Source: Actinoallomurus iriomotensis (GTDB lineage Bacteria > Actinomycetota > Actinomycetes > Streptosporangiales > Streptosporangiaceae). Taken from it: DNA of 64,000 bases. The stretch covers positions 1 through 64,000 of the forward strand of contig NZ_BSTJ01000003.1 in NCBI RefSeq assembly GCF_030269445.1, written 5' to 3'. Each line of letters begins with the position of its first letter. Position 1 is the first letter of the stretch. The notes beneath the pieces are model-generated. The model worked only from the letters and a program-made list of their open reading frames with translations, ran no database searches and was not told the origin of the DNA. Of this stretch, positions 50,492 to 58,835 are shown one piece after another. Made by a program: the position numbers and the translations under genes.

Positions 50492-51319
50492 TCAGCGGAC
50501 CAGGCGGCCGAGCAGCGCGGACGCGGCGGTGATGCCGGCCGCGGCGGCGACCACGAGGACGCCGAAGTCCAGGAGCAGGTGGCCCGGCGTGCCGATGAGC
50601 AGATGCCGGAGGGCGTCGACCTCGTAGCTGAGCGGGTTGACGTGGCTGATCACGCGTAGCCACGTCGGCATCAGGTCGACCGGGTACAGGGCGTTGGAGC
50701 CGAAGAACAGCGGCATCGTGATCGCCTGCCCGATGCCCATCAGGCGGTCGCGGGACATGGCCAGGCCGGCGATCGTCATGGACAGGCAGGAGAAGAACGC
50801 CGTGCCGAGCATCACGATGACGATCACGCCCAGCCAGCGCAGCGGGTTCAGGGTCAGCGTCACGCCCAGGATGGCCGACAGGACGAGGATGGCCACGGCC
50901 TGGGTGAGCGCCCGCGTGCCCGCCGCGAACGCCTTGCCGGTGATCAGCGCGGCGCGCGGCGTCGGCGTGACGAGGAGCTTGGCCAGGACGCCGGCGTCGC
51001 GGTCCCAGATGATCTGGATGCCGTAGAAGATCGCGATGAACAGCGTCGACTGAGCCAGGATGCCCGGTGCCAGGTAGTCCAGGTAGGGCACCTTCCCGGT
51101 CGGGATGGCCCGGAGGCGTGAGAACGTCTCGCCGAAGATCAGCAGCCACAGGGCGGGCTGGATCGCCCGCGTGTACAGCTCGGTGCGGTCGTGGCGGATC
51201 TTCTGCAGCTCGACGATGCACATCGCGACCACGCGGGCCGGCAGGAGGCGCCAGGTGGTCCAGGCGGGCGGGACGTCAGCCGAGCCGGCTGGCGGTACGG
51301 CGGGTGCGGCGTGCGTCAC
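50492..51319 (-). CDS. ABC-2 type transporter permease (DrrB-like)
   Basis: 275 residues from GTG at 51319. AGGAG lies seven nt upstream, which is why I prefer this start to a GTG at 51349. Six membrane helices are seen after an N-terminal amphipathic segment, and the ABC-2 signature covers SFEVDALRHLLIG-like SYEVDALRHLLIGTP. The pair with the ATPase gene matches the DrrAB multidrug/antibiotic exporters. The start lies inside the end of the ATPase gene (44-bp overlap). Confidence 0.9.
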   Translation of the reverse strand: MTHAAPAVPPAGSADVPPAWTTWRLLPARVVAMCIVELQKIRHDRTELYTRAIQPALWLLIFGETFSRLRAIPTGKVPYLDYLAPGILAQSTLFIAIFYGIQIIWDRDAGVLAKLLVTPTPRAALITGKAFAAGTRALTQAVAILVLSAILGVTLTLNPLRWLGVIVIVMLGTAFFSCLSMTIAGLAMSRDRLMGIGQAITMPLFFGSNALYPVDLMPTWLRVISHVNPLSYEVDALRHLLIGTPGHLLLDFGVLVVAAAAGITAASALLGRLVR

Positions 51320-52082
51320 GGAAGTCTCCTGATTCTTCGAGTTGGTCACCGGTGTAGGCGCGGAACACCTCCTCGAGGGTGGCGCCCGGTTCGAGGCCGG
51401 ACTTGAGCTCGTCCGGGGTGCCCAGGGCGCGGATCCGACCGCGGTGCATGAGCGCGATCCGGTTGCAGTACTGGTCGGCCTCGTCCATGTAGTGCGTGGT
51501 GACCAGCACGGTCATCCCGGTCGCCCGGCGCACCTCCTGGATGCGCTCCCAGACGCCGTCGCGCGCCACCGGGTCCAGGCCGATCGTCGGCTCGTCGAGG
51601 ATGAGCAGCCGCGGGGAACTGATCAGCGCCTGGGCGAGCTCCAGCCGGCGGATCATGCCGCCGGAGTAGGTCTGCGCGCGCCGTTCGGCCGCCTCCTCCA
51701 GCCCCACGGCGGCCAGCACCTCGCGTACGCGCTCTCTCCGCTCGCCCCGCGGCACGTCGAAGAGGCGGGCGAACAGCTCGACATTCTCGCGTCCGGTCAG
51801 GGAGCCGTCGGCGGACAGCTGCTGCGGCAGGTACCCGATGGTGCGGCGGACCGCCATCCGGTGGCTCGCCACGTCGAGGCCGAAGACCTCGACCATGCCG
51901 GCCCCGGCCGGGAGGAGAGTGGTGATCAGCCGGATCGTCGTCGTCTTCCCGGCGCCGTTCGGCCCGAGGAGCCCGAAGATCTCCCCTTCGACGACGTCCA
52001 GGTCGATGTCGTCGACCGCCACGGCACTGCCGAACGCGTGCCGCAGTCCTCGGCAGACGACCGCGTACTTCTCGTCACTCAT
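51276..52082 (-). CDS. ABC transporter ATP-binding protein (DrrA-like)
   Basis: 268 residues. Walker A is GLLGPNGAGKTTTIRLI, the Q loop is IGYLPQQLSADGSLTGREN, the signature reads TYSGGMIRRLELAQALI, Walker B is LLILDEPTIGLDP and the H-loop is LVTTHYMDEADQYCNRIAL. The C-terminal GATLEEVFRAYTG is the DrrA-type tail. It drives the ABC-2 permease encoded next. The MarR gene lies 13 bp upstream in the same direction, so the three form one operon. Confidence 0.94.
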   Translation of the reverse strand: MSDEKYAVVCRGLRHAFGSAVAVDDIDLDVVEGEIFGLLGPNGAGKTTTIRLITTLLPAGAGMVEVFGLDVASHRMAVRRTIGYLPQQLSADGSLTGRENVELFARLFDVPRGERRERVREVLAAVGLEEAAERRAQTYSGGMIRRLELAQALISSPRLLILDEPTIGLDPVARDGVWERIQEVRRATGMTVLVTTHYMDEADQYCNRIALMHRGRIRALGTPDELKSGLEPGATLEEVFRAYTGDQLEESGDFRDARRTRRTASRLG

Positions 52083-52095
52083 GGGTCCCCCCGTC

Positions 52096-52584
52096 TCAGG
52101 TGGTCGTGCGGGTCGGGGTGTCCTCGGCCGGTCCGGCCTCTTCCTGCAGGCTCGCGAGGAGGCGGCCGAGCGCGGGCAGGGCCGCGGCGATCGCCGTACG
52201 GTCCTCCTCCGCCAGCTCGTCGATGCGCGCGCCGATCATCCGGGCCCGGCGGTCACGCCATTCGGCCAGGCGCCGCCGCGCGTCCGGCGTGAGCTCGAGC
52301 CGTACGGCCCGCCGGTCGTCCGGATCGGTCTCGCGGCGCAGCATCCCGGCCGCGAGCAACTGGTTGACGAGGGTGCTCACCGAGTTGTCCGCGAGATGCA
52401 GCTCCCGCGCGGCGGCGGCGACGCTGATGCCGGGACGGCCGCCGACGACGATCATCAGCTCGACCTGCGCCGGCCGCAGCCGTGGCGGCACCTGCTCCCG
52501 CAGCCGCCGCCGTACGAGCCGGCGCATCGCGGTGTTGACGGACATCAGCTCGGCGGCGAGGCGTACCCCCTCATCGGTCACCAA
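52096..52584 (-). CDS. MarR-family regulator of the ABC exporter operon
   Basis: 162 residues. The winged helix reads GISVAAAARELHLADNSVSTLVNQLLAAGMLRRETDPDDRRAVRLELT. It is the first gene of a MarR-ATPase-permease operon and an exact 19-bp palindrome sits 8 bp before its start. It very likely autoregulates the exporter and is relieved by an exported toxic ligand, as for other MarR-efflux pairs. Confidence 0.93.
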   Translation of the reverse strand: MVTDEGVRLAAELMSVNTAMRRLVRRRLREQVPPRLRPAQVELMIVVGGRPGISVAAAARELHLADNSVSTLVNQLLAAGMLRRETDPDDRRAVRLELTPDARRRLAEWRDRRARMIGARIDELAEEDRTAIAAALPALGRLLASLQEEAGPAEDTPTRTTT

Positions 52585-52591
52585 ATCAGAA

Positions 52592-52610
52592 TACCTCTTA
52601 ATAAGAGGTA
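52592..52610. promoter_or_regulatory. Perfect 19-bp palindrome, MarR operator
   Basis: TACCTCTTAATAAGAGGTA has 9-bp perfect arms around a central A, 8 bp before the MarR start. It is strongly AT-rich relative to the neighbourhood. Binding here would block translation-start-proximal transcription of the ABC operon. Confidence 0.8.
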
Positions 52611-52613
52611 ATT

Positions 52614-52821
52614 AATAGGTACCTGGTGGCGGGCCCGTACGAAGCCGGTCGTGGACCGGGTCGAGAGGGTCACCGGGGTCCGCGGCTGGACACGCGGGCA
52701 GGAGCGCGCGCCGGCGTACCCGTTCCACAAGCTGTTCGACAAGGGCGTGCTGGGCGTGACGGCGGTCCGCCGCCTGACGCGAAGGGGTGACCGTGCCGGC
52801 ATGCGCGGAGATGGCGGCTAG
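52614..52821 (+). pseudogene. Possible C-terminal gene remnant
   Basis: One plus frame reads about 68 codons with good codon composition (VTGVRGWTRGQERAPAYPFH, then KLFDKGVLGVTAVRRLTRRG) up to a TAG just before the next gene. It begins directly after the MarR operator with no start codon or ribosome site. I do not recognise a family. It could also be chance coding bias. Confidence 0.25.
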
Positions 52822-52832
52822 GGTCCTTTCTC

Positions 52833-53540
52833 GTGGATGGAAGCAGACTCGCCGAAATGTACGCCTACCCGCGGACCGGCCCCTGGCTGCGGGCGAACAT
52901 GGTGACCAGCCTGGACGGGGCCGCTTCGTACGAGGGGAAGGTCAGCCCCCTCGGCAGCGAGGTGGACCAGCAGGTGCTCTCCTTCCTTCGGGGGCTCGCC
53001 GATGTCGTGATCGTGGGAGCGAACACCATCCGGGTCGAGGGGTACGGGCCGATCCCGCCGCAGGACTCCTGGGGCGACATCCGGAAGGGGCGGCCGCCGG
53101 CGCCACCGCTGGCGATCGTGTCCGCGCGGCTGGACCTGGACTTCGACGCGCCCGTGTTCGCCGACGCCTACGTACGGCCGATCCTGATCACGTGCGCGAG
53201 CGCGCCCGAAGAACGCCTCCAGGTGGCCGAGCGTCGCGCCGACGTCCTCGTCTGCGGTGACCTCATCGCCGACATCGGTACGGCGCTCGACGCGCTCGCG
53301 GAGAGAGGGTTCACCCGGCAGCTGTCCGAAGGCGGTCCCCGGCTGCTCGCCGAGATCGCGGCGGCCGGCCGTCTCGACGAGCTGTGCCTGACACTGAGCC
53401 CGCGGATCGTGGCGGGGAACGGACCGCGGATCGCCAACGGGCCGCTCATCGAGGACCTGTCGATGCGGCTCGGCCACGTCTTCGAGGAGGACGGCTTCCT
53501 GTTCACCCGGTATGTCCGCGAAGACGCCCACAACGGTTGA
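52833..53540 (+). CDS. RibD C-terminal / pyrimidine reductase-family protein
   Basis: 235 residues from GTG. The dihydrofolate-reductase-like fold of RibD-C is seen in RTGPWLRANMVTSLDGAASYEGKV and ADVVIVGANTIRVEGYGPI. GFTRQLSEGGPRLLAEIAAAGRLDELCLTLSPRIVAG completes it. RibD-C enzymes reduce the ribose of a pyrimidine in riboflavin synthesis, but stand-alone actinobacterial copies away from rib genes are mostly unassigned. No deaminase domain is attached. Confidence 0.87.
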   Translation: MDGSRLAEMYAYPRTGPWLRANMVTSLDGAASYEGKVSPLGSEVDQQVLSFLRGLADVVIVGANTIRVEGYGPIPPQDSWGDIRKGRPPAPPLAIVSARLDLDFDAPVFADAYVRPILITCASAPEERLQVAERRADVLVCGDLIADIGTALDALAERGFTRQLSEGGPRLLAEIAAAGRLDELCLTLSPRIVAGNGPRIANGPLIEDLSMRLGHVFEEDGFLFTRYVREDAHNG

Positions 53541-53576
53541 GCGCGCACCGGCGAAACGACCCGAAAGGACAGGTCC

Positions 53577-54347
53577 GTGCCGTTGATCTCCGTGATCACC
53601 GCTGTCCATGAACCGGTCGCCGGATACCTACGCGAGGCCGCGGACAGCGTCGCCGCGCAGCGTCTGCCCGCCGGCTGGGAGCTGGAGTGGCTCGTCCAGG
53701 AGGACGGGGACCGGCCCGCCGCGCGGGACCTCGCGGCCGGAGCGCGCTACGAGGCGAACGGCGCCCGGCTGGGGACCGCGACGACACGCAACATCGCGCT
53801 CAGCCGGGCACGCGGGCGGCTCGTCGCGGTACTCGACTACGACGACGTTCTCCTCCCCGACGGGCTGGCCACGCTCATCCAGGACTTCGACCGCCATCCC
53901 GGGATCGGCTGGGCGGTCGGCCAGGCCGACGACCTGATCGACGGCGAACGCGTGCCGTTCGAACTGCGGTATCCGTGCGGCGTCGTACCGGCCGGGCAGG
54001 TCGGCCGGCTGTACGAGCGGACCGGCCTGTGTCAGGTCGCGTGCGCCGGTCTGGTCATGCCGACCGACGTCGTACGGGCCTTCGGCGGCTGGGGAGCCAT
54101 ACCGCGGGCCCAGGACGTGGCCCTGCTGATCGCCCTCAGCGAGGTCTACGACGGATACCAGGACCCCGCGGTCACGTGGCTTTACCGCAAGCATCCCGGG
54201 CAGACCACGCACCCGGCGAAGGTCGACGTCTGGGGGAAACAGCAGGACCGGTTCATCCGGCAGCGGCTCGACGCCGTACGTTCGGGAGCGCTGGCCGGAC
54301 CCGGCCGGGGCTTCTCAGCGGTCGGGGAGCGTGTTGAGCGCCTGTGA
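53577..54347 (+). CDS. Glycosyltransferase family 2-like protein
   Basis: 256 residues from GTG. The GT-A start is PLISVITAVHEPVAGYLREAADSVAAQ, and the metal/nucleotide motif is VAVLDYDDVLLPDG (DxD type). It is soluble, without membrane helices. It would transfer a sugar from a nucleotide donor; acceptor and sugar are unknown. It lies 36 bp after the RibD-C gene and overlaps the convergent SDR gene by 33 bases. Confidence 0.85.
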   Translation: MPLISVITAVHEPVAGYLREAADSVAAQRLPAGWELEWLVQEDGDRPAARDLAAGARYEANGARLGTATTRNIALSRARGRLVAVLDYDDVLLPDGLATLIQDFDRHPGIGWAVGQADDLIDGERVPFELRYPCGVVPAGQVGRLYERTGLCQVACAGLVMPTDVVRAFGGWGAIPRAQDVALLIALSEVYDGYQDPAVTWLYRKHPGQTTHPAKVDVWGKQQDRFIRQRLDAVRSGALAGPGRGFSAVGERVERL

Positions 54348-55058
54348 CCTCCGTTCCAGGAGTTCGGCGTAGGTACCGTCGCGTTCGGCCCAGCGGTGCA
54401 TGAGCACGCCCTGGACGAGGATCTCGTGGGCCGTCGGCTCCGTCGCCAGCAGTTCCATGACCTCGTCGAGGTACGCGTCGAGCGGCAGAGCCGCCGGGTT
54501 GACCTTCTCCTGTCCCGCGGTGGCGACGGCGGGCGGCACGAGCTCGGCCACCTCGACGCCCGTCCCCGCGAGCTGCGCCCGGAGCGATTCCGTGTAGGCG
54601 TGCACGCCGGCCTTCGAGGCGCCGTACGCGGGCATGAGCGGGAACGGGAGGAAGGCGATTCCCGAGCTCACCGTGAGGATGGTTCCGGCGCCACGGGCGA
54701 TGAGGTGCGGAGTGAAGGCGTCGATGACACGGATGGTGCCCAGAAGGTTCGTGGCGATCGTCGTCTCGGTCGCGGCGATGTGCGCGGGGTCGCGCAGGTC
54801 TTCGGTGAGCATGACGCCGGACATGGTGACGACGACGTCGAGGGCGGGATGCGCGTCGAGCACGTCGTCGCGGGCGCGGAGGATCGAGTCCGGATCGGTG
54901 ACGTCGATCTGGACGGTCTCCAGCCCGTCCTGCGGCTCAGGACTCCGTCCTCCGACGATGACCGTGCTGCCGGCATCCACGAATCGCCGCGCGAGTCCAC
55001 GCCCGATTCCCGAGGTGCCGCCGACGATGAGGACCGTGCGGTCGGTGATCTCCACCAT
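54315..55058 (-). CDS. SDR-family oxidoreductase (DltE-like)
   Basis: 247 residues from MVEITDRTVLIVGGTSGIGRGLARRF after a perfect AAGGAGG. Ser and YxxxK are complete in VSSGIAFLPFPLMPAYGASKAGVHAYTESLRAQL. VVTMSGVM replaces the usual NNAG. The C-terminal region resembles DltE-like short dehydrogenases with NAD(P) preference. It is divergent from an XRE-type regulator, a pairing common in actinomycetes. The frame is open upstream but the strong RBS fixes the start. Confidence 0.9.
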   Translation of the reverse strand: MVEITDRTVLIVGGTSGIGRGLARRFVDAGSTVIVGGRSPEPQDGLETVQIDVTDPDSILRARDDVLDAHPALDVVVTMSGVMLTEDLRDPAHIAATETTIATNLLGTIRVIDAFTPHLIARGAGTILTVSSGIAFLPFPLMPAYGASKAGVHAYTESLRAQLAGTGVEVAELVPPAVATAGQEKVNPAALPLDAYLDEVMELLATEPTAHEILVQGVLMHRWAERDGTYAELLERRSQALNTLPDR

Positions 55059-55139
55059 GGCCTCCTTATGGCTCTTGGGTCGGTGAGCAGGTTCTCTCGG
55101 GTGTCCGGAGGCGGGAAGGTCCCTGCTGGTCCGGGGAGT

Positions 55140-55155
55140 GACAGGACCCCCTGTC
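55140..55155. promoter_or_regulatory. Palindrome between the SDR and XRE genes
   Basis: GACAGG-ACCC-CCTGTC is a perfect 6-4-6 inverted repeat, flanked by TCCGG and CCGGA a few bases out. It lies 31 bp before the XRE start and is a candidate operator for both divergent genes. Confidence 0.6.
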
Positions 55156-55185
55156 CGGAGAGAACGCCGGGCTAGCGTGGAGTTG

Positions 55186-56082
55186 ATGAACCACGACGAG
55201 GAGACGAATCGGCTGGGCGCGTACCTTCGCGCCCGGCGTGGCCTGGTCACCCCGGAGCAGGCCGGTATTCCGGCCGGGCCGAACCGCCGCGTCGCCGGCC
55301 TCCGGCGCGAGGAGGTGGCCATGCTGGCGGGGATCAGCGCCGACTACTACCTGCGGCTGGAGCGCGGGCGCGACAGGAACCCGTCCGCGCAGGTGCTCGC
55401 GGCGCTCGCGCGTGTCCTCCACCTCGACGACGTCGAACATCAGTACCTGCTCGAGCTCGCCGAGCCGTCACGCCGTGCGCGCTCCCGCAAGCGGGCCGAG
55501 CGTGTGCCCGCCCGGTTGCATCACCTGCTCGCCGCCCTTGAGGTGCCGGCGTTCATCGAGGGCCGGGCGTTCGACGTGCTCGCGTCGAACCCGCTCGCGC
55601 TCGCCTTCTCTCCCCGGCTGCGACCGGGCGAGAACCGGTTGCGGTCCCTGATGCTCGATCCCGAGGAACGTGAGTTCCATGCCGACTGGGACGCGGCCAC
55701 CGCGGAGTTCGTCGGATCGTTCCGCGGGTCCATCGGCGGGGACACCGACGACGCGCGCACTGTCGAGCTCGTCGGGGAACTGTCCCTGGCCAGCGCACGG
55801 TTCCGTACGCTCTGGGCGCGCCACGACGTCCGCCGACTCGAGGGCGGCACGACCGTCGTGAATCACCCCGTCGTCGGCAGGCTGCACCTCCACCGCGACA
55901 AGCTCCCCGTCGACGGCCTGACCCTCGTGTTGTACTACGCCGACGTGGGCAGCGACAGCGCCGAGAAGCTACGAGTGCTGGCGTCGCTGGCCACGACCAC
56001 CGCGAACGACGAGGCGGACAGTCGGGTTATCCACAGCCCCCTGGACGGCCTTCCGCCGGCGGACGAGGGGGCTGGACAATGA
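55186..56082 (+). CDS. XRE-family regulator with MmyB-like ligand domain
   Basis: 298 residues from MNHDEETNRLGAYLRARRGL. The HTH covers RRVAGLRREEVAMLAGISADYYLRLERGRDRNPSAQVLAAL. The remainder (about 105-290) is an MmyB-like PAS-type domain: VPAFIEGRAFDVLASNPLALAFS and LHLHRDKLPVDGLTLVLYYAD, thought to bind a fatty acid or small ligand. Many actinomycete members regulate a divergent SDR, as arranged here. Confidence 0.9.
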   Translation: MNHDEETNRLGAYLRARRGLVTPEQAGIPAGPNRRVAGLRREEVAMLAGISADYYLRLERGRDRNPSAQVLAALARVLHLDDVEHQYLLELAEPSRRARSRKRAERVPARLHHLLAALEVPAFIEGRAFDVLASNPLALAFSPRLRPGENRLRSLMLDPEEREFHADWDAATAEFVGSFRGSIGGDTDDARTVELVGELSLASARFRTLWARHDVRRLEGGTTVVNHPVVGRLHLHRDKLPVDGLTLVLYYADVGSDSAEKLRVLASLATTTANDEADSRVIHSPLDGLPPADEGAGQ

Positions 56083-56134
56083 AAGTGGGCTGGAGCCCCC
56101 CGGGCGGGTGGGGCACACCACGGGCGGCTCGGCC

Positions 56135-57037
56135 TCAGACGGCGTTGTGGCGAATGACGGCCGGCGGACGCCAGCCCAGGATGCTTTCCACCATCCGTAC
56201 GGCCGGCACGATTTCGGCGACGTCGTGGACCCGGACGATTCTCGCGCCCTGGAGAACGCACACCGACACGGTCGCGATGGTGCCCACCAGCCGTTCATTC
56301 TGCGGCAGGTCGAGGGTCTCGCCGATGAAGTCCTTGTTGGACACCGCGACGAGCGTCGGATAACCGATCCCGGTGATTTCCGGCAGGCGGCGGGTCAGTT
56401 CCAGCGAGTGGTGGGTGTTCTTGTTCAGGTCGTGGCCGGGGTCGAGGATGATGCGTTCCGGCGGCAGGCCGCGGCTGATCGCCGCGTCCGCCCGGTCGCG
56501 CAGGAAGGCCGCGACCTCCCCGGCGACGTCCTCGTACGTGGGGCGGGGAAACGGCGTACGCGGCGCGGCGAGGCTGTGCGTGATGATCAGGTTGGCGTCC
56601 GCCTCCGCGACGACGTCCGCCAAGGTCAGGTCGTGCAGGCCGGTCACATTGTTGATCACATCGGCGCCGGCGGCGAGGACCACCCGGGCGACCTCGGGCC
56701 GGTAGGTCTCGACGGAGATCACCGCGTCGGTCCGCTCCCGCGCCGCCTCCACGACCGGGACGACACGATCGATCTCCTCGCGCACGGTCACCTCGGGACC
56801 CGGCGCGAACGGAACGCCCCCGATGTCGATCCAGTCCGCCCCGTTCGCGATCGCGTTCTCCACCGCCTCGACGGCCTTGGAGAGCTCGAAGGTGCGCCCA
56901 CGATCGTGGAAGGAATCCGGCGTCCGATTGATAATCGCCATGACCGCGACCTGGCGCGAGAAGTCGAACGCCCGGCGTCCGATGGTCCGCCGCGGACTGA
57001 TGAAGTCAGGACAGAAAATCTGAGAATTCGCTTCCAT
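56135..57037 (-). CDS. folP2: FolP2-like dihydropteroate-synthase paralogue
   Basis: 300 residues with a TIM-barrel DHPS fold: VMAIINRTPDSFHDRGRTFE (DHPS normally MGILNVTPDSF), ADWIDIGGVPFAPG, INNVTGL and LDPGHDLNKNTHHSLEL. The C-terminal pABA/pterin loop, SRKxxxG in real DHPS, reads SNKDFIGETLDLPQNERL. This is the mycobacterial FolP2 pattern, whose M. leprae member showed no DHPS activity. It therefore probably does not make folate. No other folate gene adjoins it. Confidence 0.85.
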   Translation of the reverse strand: MEANSQIFCPDFISPRRTIGRRAFDFSRQVAVMAIINRTPDSFHDRGRTFELSKAVEAVENAIANGADWIDIGGVPFAPGPEVTVREEIDRVVPVVEAARERTDAVISVETYRPEVARVVLAAGADVINNVTGLHDLTLADVVAEADANLIITHSLAAPRTPFPRPTYEDVAGEVAAFLRDRADAAISRGLPPERIILDPGHDLNKNTHHSLELTRRLPEITGIGYPTLVAVSNKDFIGETLDLPQNERLVGTIATVSVCVLQGARIVRVHDVAEIVPAVRMVESILGWRPPAVIRHNAV

Positions 57038-57129
57038 GCGCCCGACCTAGACGAAGAGGGGTATGACATACCGGCCGTGCCAGCATAACGGCAGCTCAGC
57101 GAGCCATCGGCCGAGCTGATCCGCGGCCG

Positions 57130-58299
57130 TCAGGACGGCCGGCGACGTACGTGCGTGACGAGTCTCAACAGGCCGAAGAACACCAGGGCCCCCACCACCA
57201 CGACGGTCATCGCGACGGCGCGCTCGGAGAACGTCTTGGACTTGACGAGCACCGCCCCGGAGCCGATCAGGAACCCGAGCAGTGTCACGAAGAGCCCGAG
57301 CACCTCGACCATCTTCAGCAGACCTTCGGAGACCAGCTCCTGGGCGAACGAGACCCGCTGTGCGAGCCGCTGCGACGCCTCGTCGATCTTCTCTTCGAGA
57401 GCCGCGGACGCCTGGTCGATCCGCTCGTCCACCCGGGCGGCCATCTCGTCACCGAGCCGCGCGGCCTCCTCGGCCGCCCCCCGGCGCATGTCCCGCGTGT
57501 GGATGATCGTCCGCCGCTCCTGCGCGTACTGCTCGTGCACCAGCATGTTGCCGACACCGAACCGGTCGATCGCCAGATCGATCTCCGTGAGCGCCTCGTC
57601 GTACCTGCCCAGCCGTCGCAGGGCGGCGGCGCGCCGGTAGTGGATGTTCGCGTCGTCATCGCCGCGCGCCATCATCTCGTCGGAGAGGCGCAGCAGCATG
57701 TCCGGCTGTTCGTCGAGATGATCGGCGAACCAGATGGCGGTCAGGGCCACCTGACGGCTCTTACGATCCGCGTCCGGTGCCTGGACCGCCCTGTCGTACA
57801 GGTCGAGCCCGTTCAGCGCCCGCGAGCCGAGCCCGCCGAAGGCGGCGAAACTCCGGATCAGGGCATCGTCGTGGAACTCGGTCAGCCACTCGTTGCAGCG
57901 CGCCAGGATCTCCCGGAACCGGTAGTCGAACCGCAGCCGCTGACCGTGCACGTACGCCAGGACGAGCCGCTGCGTCCGCGAACCGGTGACGCCGCGGGCC
58001 GCACCCCACTCCAGATCCCCGGGGTACCGCTGCTCCCCCACCCGAGCCATCCAGGCGAGATCCGTGGCGGCCCGCCGGATCTCCGGAACGTCGAGCCCGT
58101 ACCGCTCCACGTACCGAGCCAGCTCCGCGATCCAGTCAAGCCCGTCGGACGAGGTACGCGACGCGAGCCGATCGACCAGCACGGCGGCCCGCTCGTCCAC
58201 CGGCACGAGCCGCATACGCTCATCGAGACCGTCTTCTCCCGGTAGCGGCGGAGCACCGTCCACGGATCGCCCCTGCGCGGGGACGGCACCTTGCTCCAT
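57130..58299 (-). CDS. Coiled-coil membrane protein with TPR-like middle region
   Basis: 389 residues from MEQGAVPAQGRS after GAGGAGG. About 130-260 is helical, TPR-like (DDDANIHYRRAAALRRLGRYDEALTEIDLAID). About 285-325 is coiled coil (DERIDQASAALEEKIDEASQRLAQRV). Two membrane helices follow at about 330-380 (LGLFVTLLGFLIGSGAVLV and VAMTVVVVGALVFFGLLRL). No family is recognised. It could scaffold a membrane complex. The frame is open far upstream, but the RBS supports this start. Confidence 0.7.
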   Translation of the reverse strand: MEQGAVPAQGRSVDGAPPLPGEDGLDERMRLVPVDERAAVLVDRLASRTSSDGLDWIAELARYVERYGLDVPEIRRAATDLAWMARVGEQRYPGDLEWGAARGVTGSRTQRLVLAYVHGQRLRFDYRFREILARCNEWLTEFHDDALIRSFAAFGGLGSRALNGLDLYDRAVQAPDADRKSRQVALTAIWFADHLDEQPDMLLRLSDEMMARGDDDANIHYRRAAALRRLGRYDEALTEIDLAIDRFGVGNMLVHEQYAQERRTIIHTRDMRRGAAEEAARLGDEMAARVDERIDQASAALEEKIDEASQRLAQRVSFAQELVSEGLLKMVEVLGLFVTLLGFLIGSGAVLVKSKTFSERAVAMTVVVVGALVFFGLLRLVTHVRRRPS

Positions 58300-58396
58300 G
58301 ATCCTCCTCGCCACCACCGAACACGGGACCCGCGCCCGGCTCTGCCCGACCGGCAGTCTAGATCCCAGGAGCCGAGGATGATCAACAGCGCGGCTG

Positions 58397-58585
58397 CTAT
58401 CGGGTGGCGGTAGGCGCCTGATGCTTGGCCGGCCACCACCAGCGCGCATGCCGGCCGAGGCGCGACCGGCACCAGCATGAGTCCAGACAGTTACAGCCGT
58501 GCCGCCGCTCAAAGCGCGTGTTGTAGGCCACCAGGGCGGCGAGTCCTGCCGCGAGCCCGGTCAAGCCGAGCAATAACCATCGCAT
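58397..58585 (-). CDS. Small Cys-rich membrane protein
   Basis: 62 residues from MRWLLLGLTGLAAGLAALVAY. One N-terminal membrane helix is followed by RHGCNCLDSCWCRSRLGRH, a dense cluster of four cysteines, and a Trp-rich WWWPAKH. The fourth codon is TTA, rare in this GC range. No family is recognised. Cysteine spacing would allow metal binding. It lies 97 bp upstream of the coiled-coil gene on the same strand. Confidence 0.5.
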   Translation of the reverse strand: MRWLLLGLTGLAAGLAALVAYNTRFERRHGCNCLDSCWCRSRLGRHARWWWPAKHQAPTATR

Positions 58586-58777
58586 GTCCGCACGGTAGAC
58601 CGGCCGGTCGGCAGAGACCAGGCGGTGCAGCGGCGGGAACCCGCGGTCAGCCACCGAGCCGAAGCCGCACGAGGACGCACTACCCTTGACAGTGCGCTGG
58701 CGCACGGGCGGAAGACCAAGATCCGGAACACGCCCGGTACGGTCACCGACCGAGAGCACGGAACCCGCCGTCTCCGC

Positions 58778-58783
58778 TAGGCT
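58778..58783 (+). promoter_or_regulatory. Likely -10 element of the tRNA-Arg gene
   Basis: TAGGCT, a common actinomycete -10 hexamer, lies 13 nt before the tRNA 5' end. The -35 is not clear. Otherwise 58586-58796 holds only a GTGCGC/GCGCAC inverted repeat next to TTGACA at about 58686 and no gene. Confidence 0.4.
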
Positions 58784-58796
58784 CTACCAGCGACAA

Positions 58797-58835
58797 GCCC
58801 TCGTAGCTCAGGGGATAGAGCAACGGTTTCCTAAA
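58797..58835 (+). tRNA. tRNA-Arg(CCT), 5' part only, cut after the anticodon loop
   Basis: GCCCTCG acceptor arm, TA, GCTC-AGGGGATA-GAGC D arm and ACGGT-TTCCTAA with anticodon CCT are all present. After A at 58835 the next bases (GCGGATC) cannot complete the anticodon stem. No T arm or GAGGGC acceptor 3' arm follows. The gene is broken exactly where tRNA-targeting elements integrate, and an integrase gene follows. Confidence 0.8.

Noticed and set aside
56108-57088. 326-codon plus-strand frame opposite folP2
   Set aside because: It is the antisense of a gene with clear family motifs and has Asp/Arg/Gly-rich shadow composition.
58397-58585. bldA-type control through the TTA codon of the small Cys-rich protein
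   Set aside because: One TTA codon in an unrecognised 62-residue gene is not enough, and whether TTA is regulatory in this organism cannot be told from the window.
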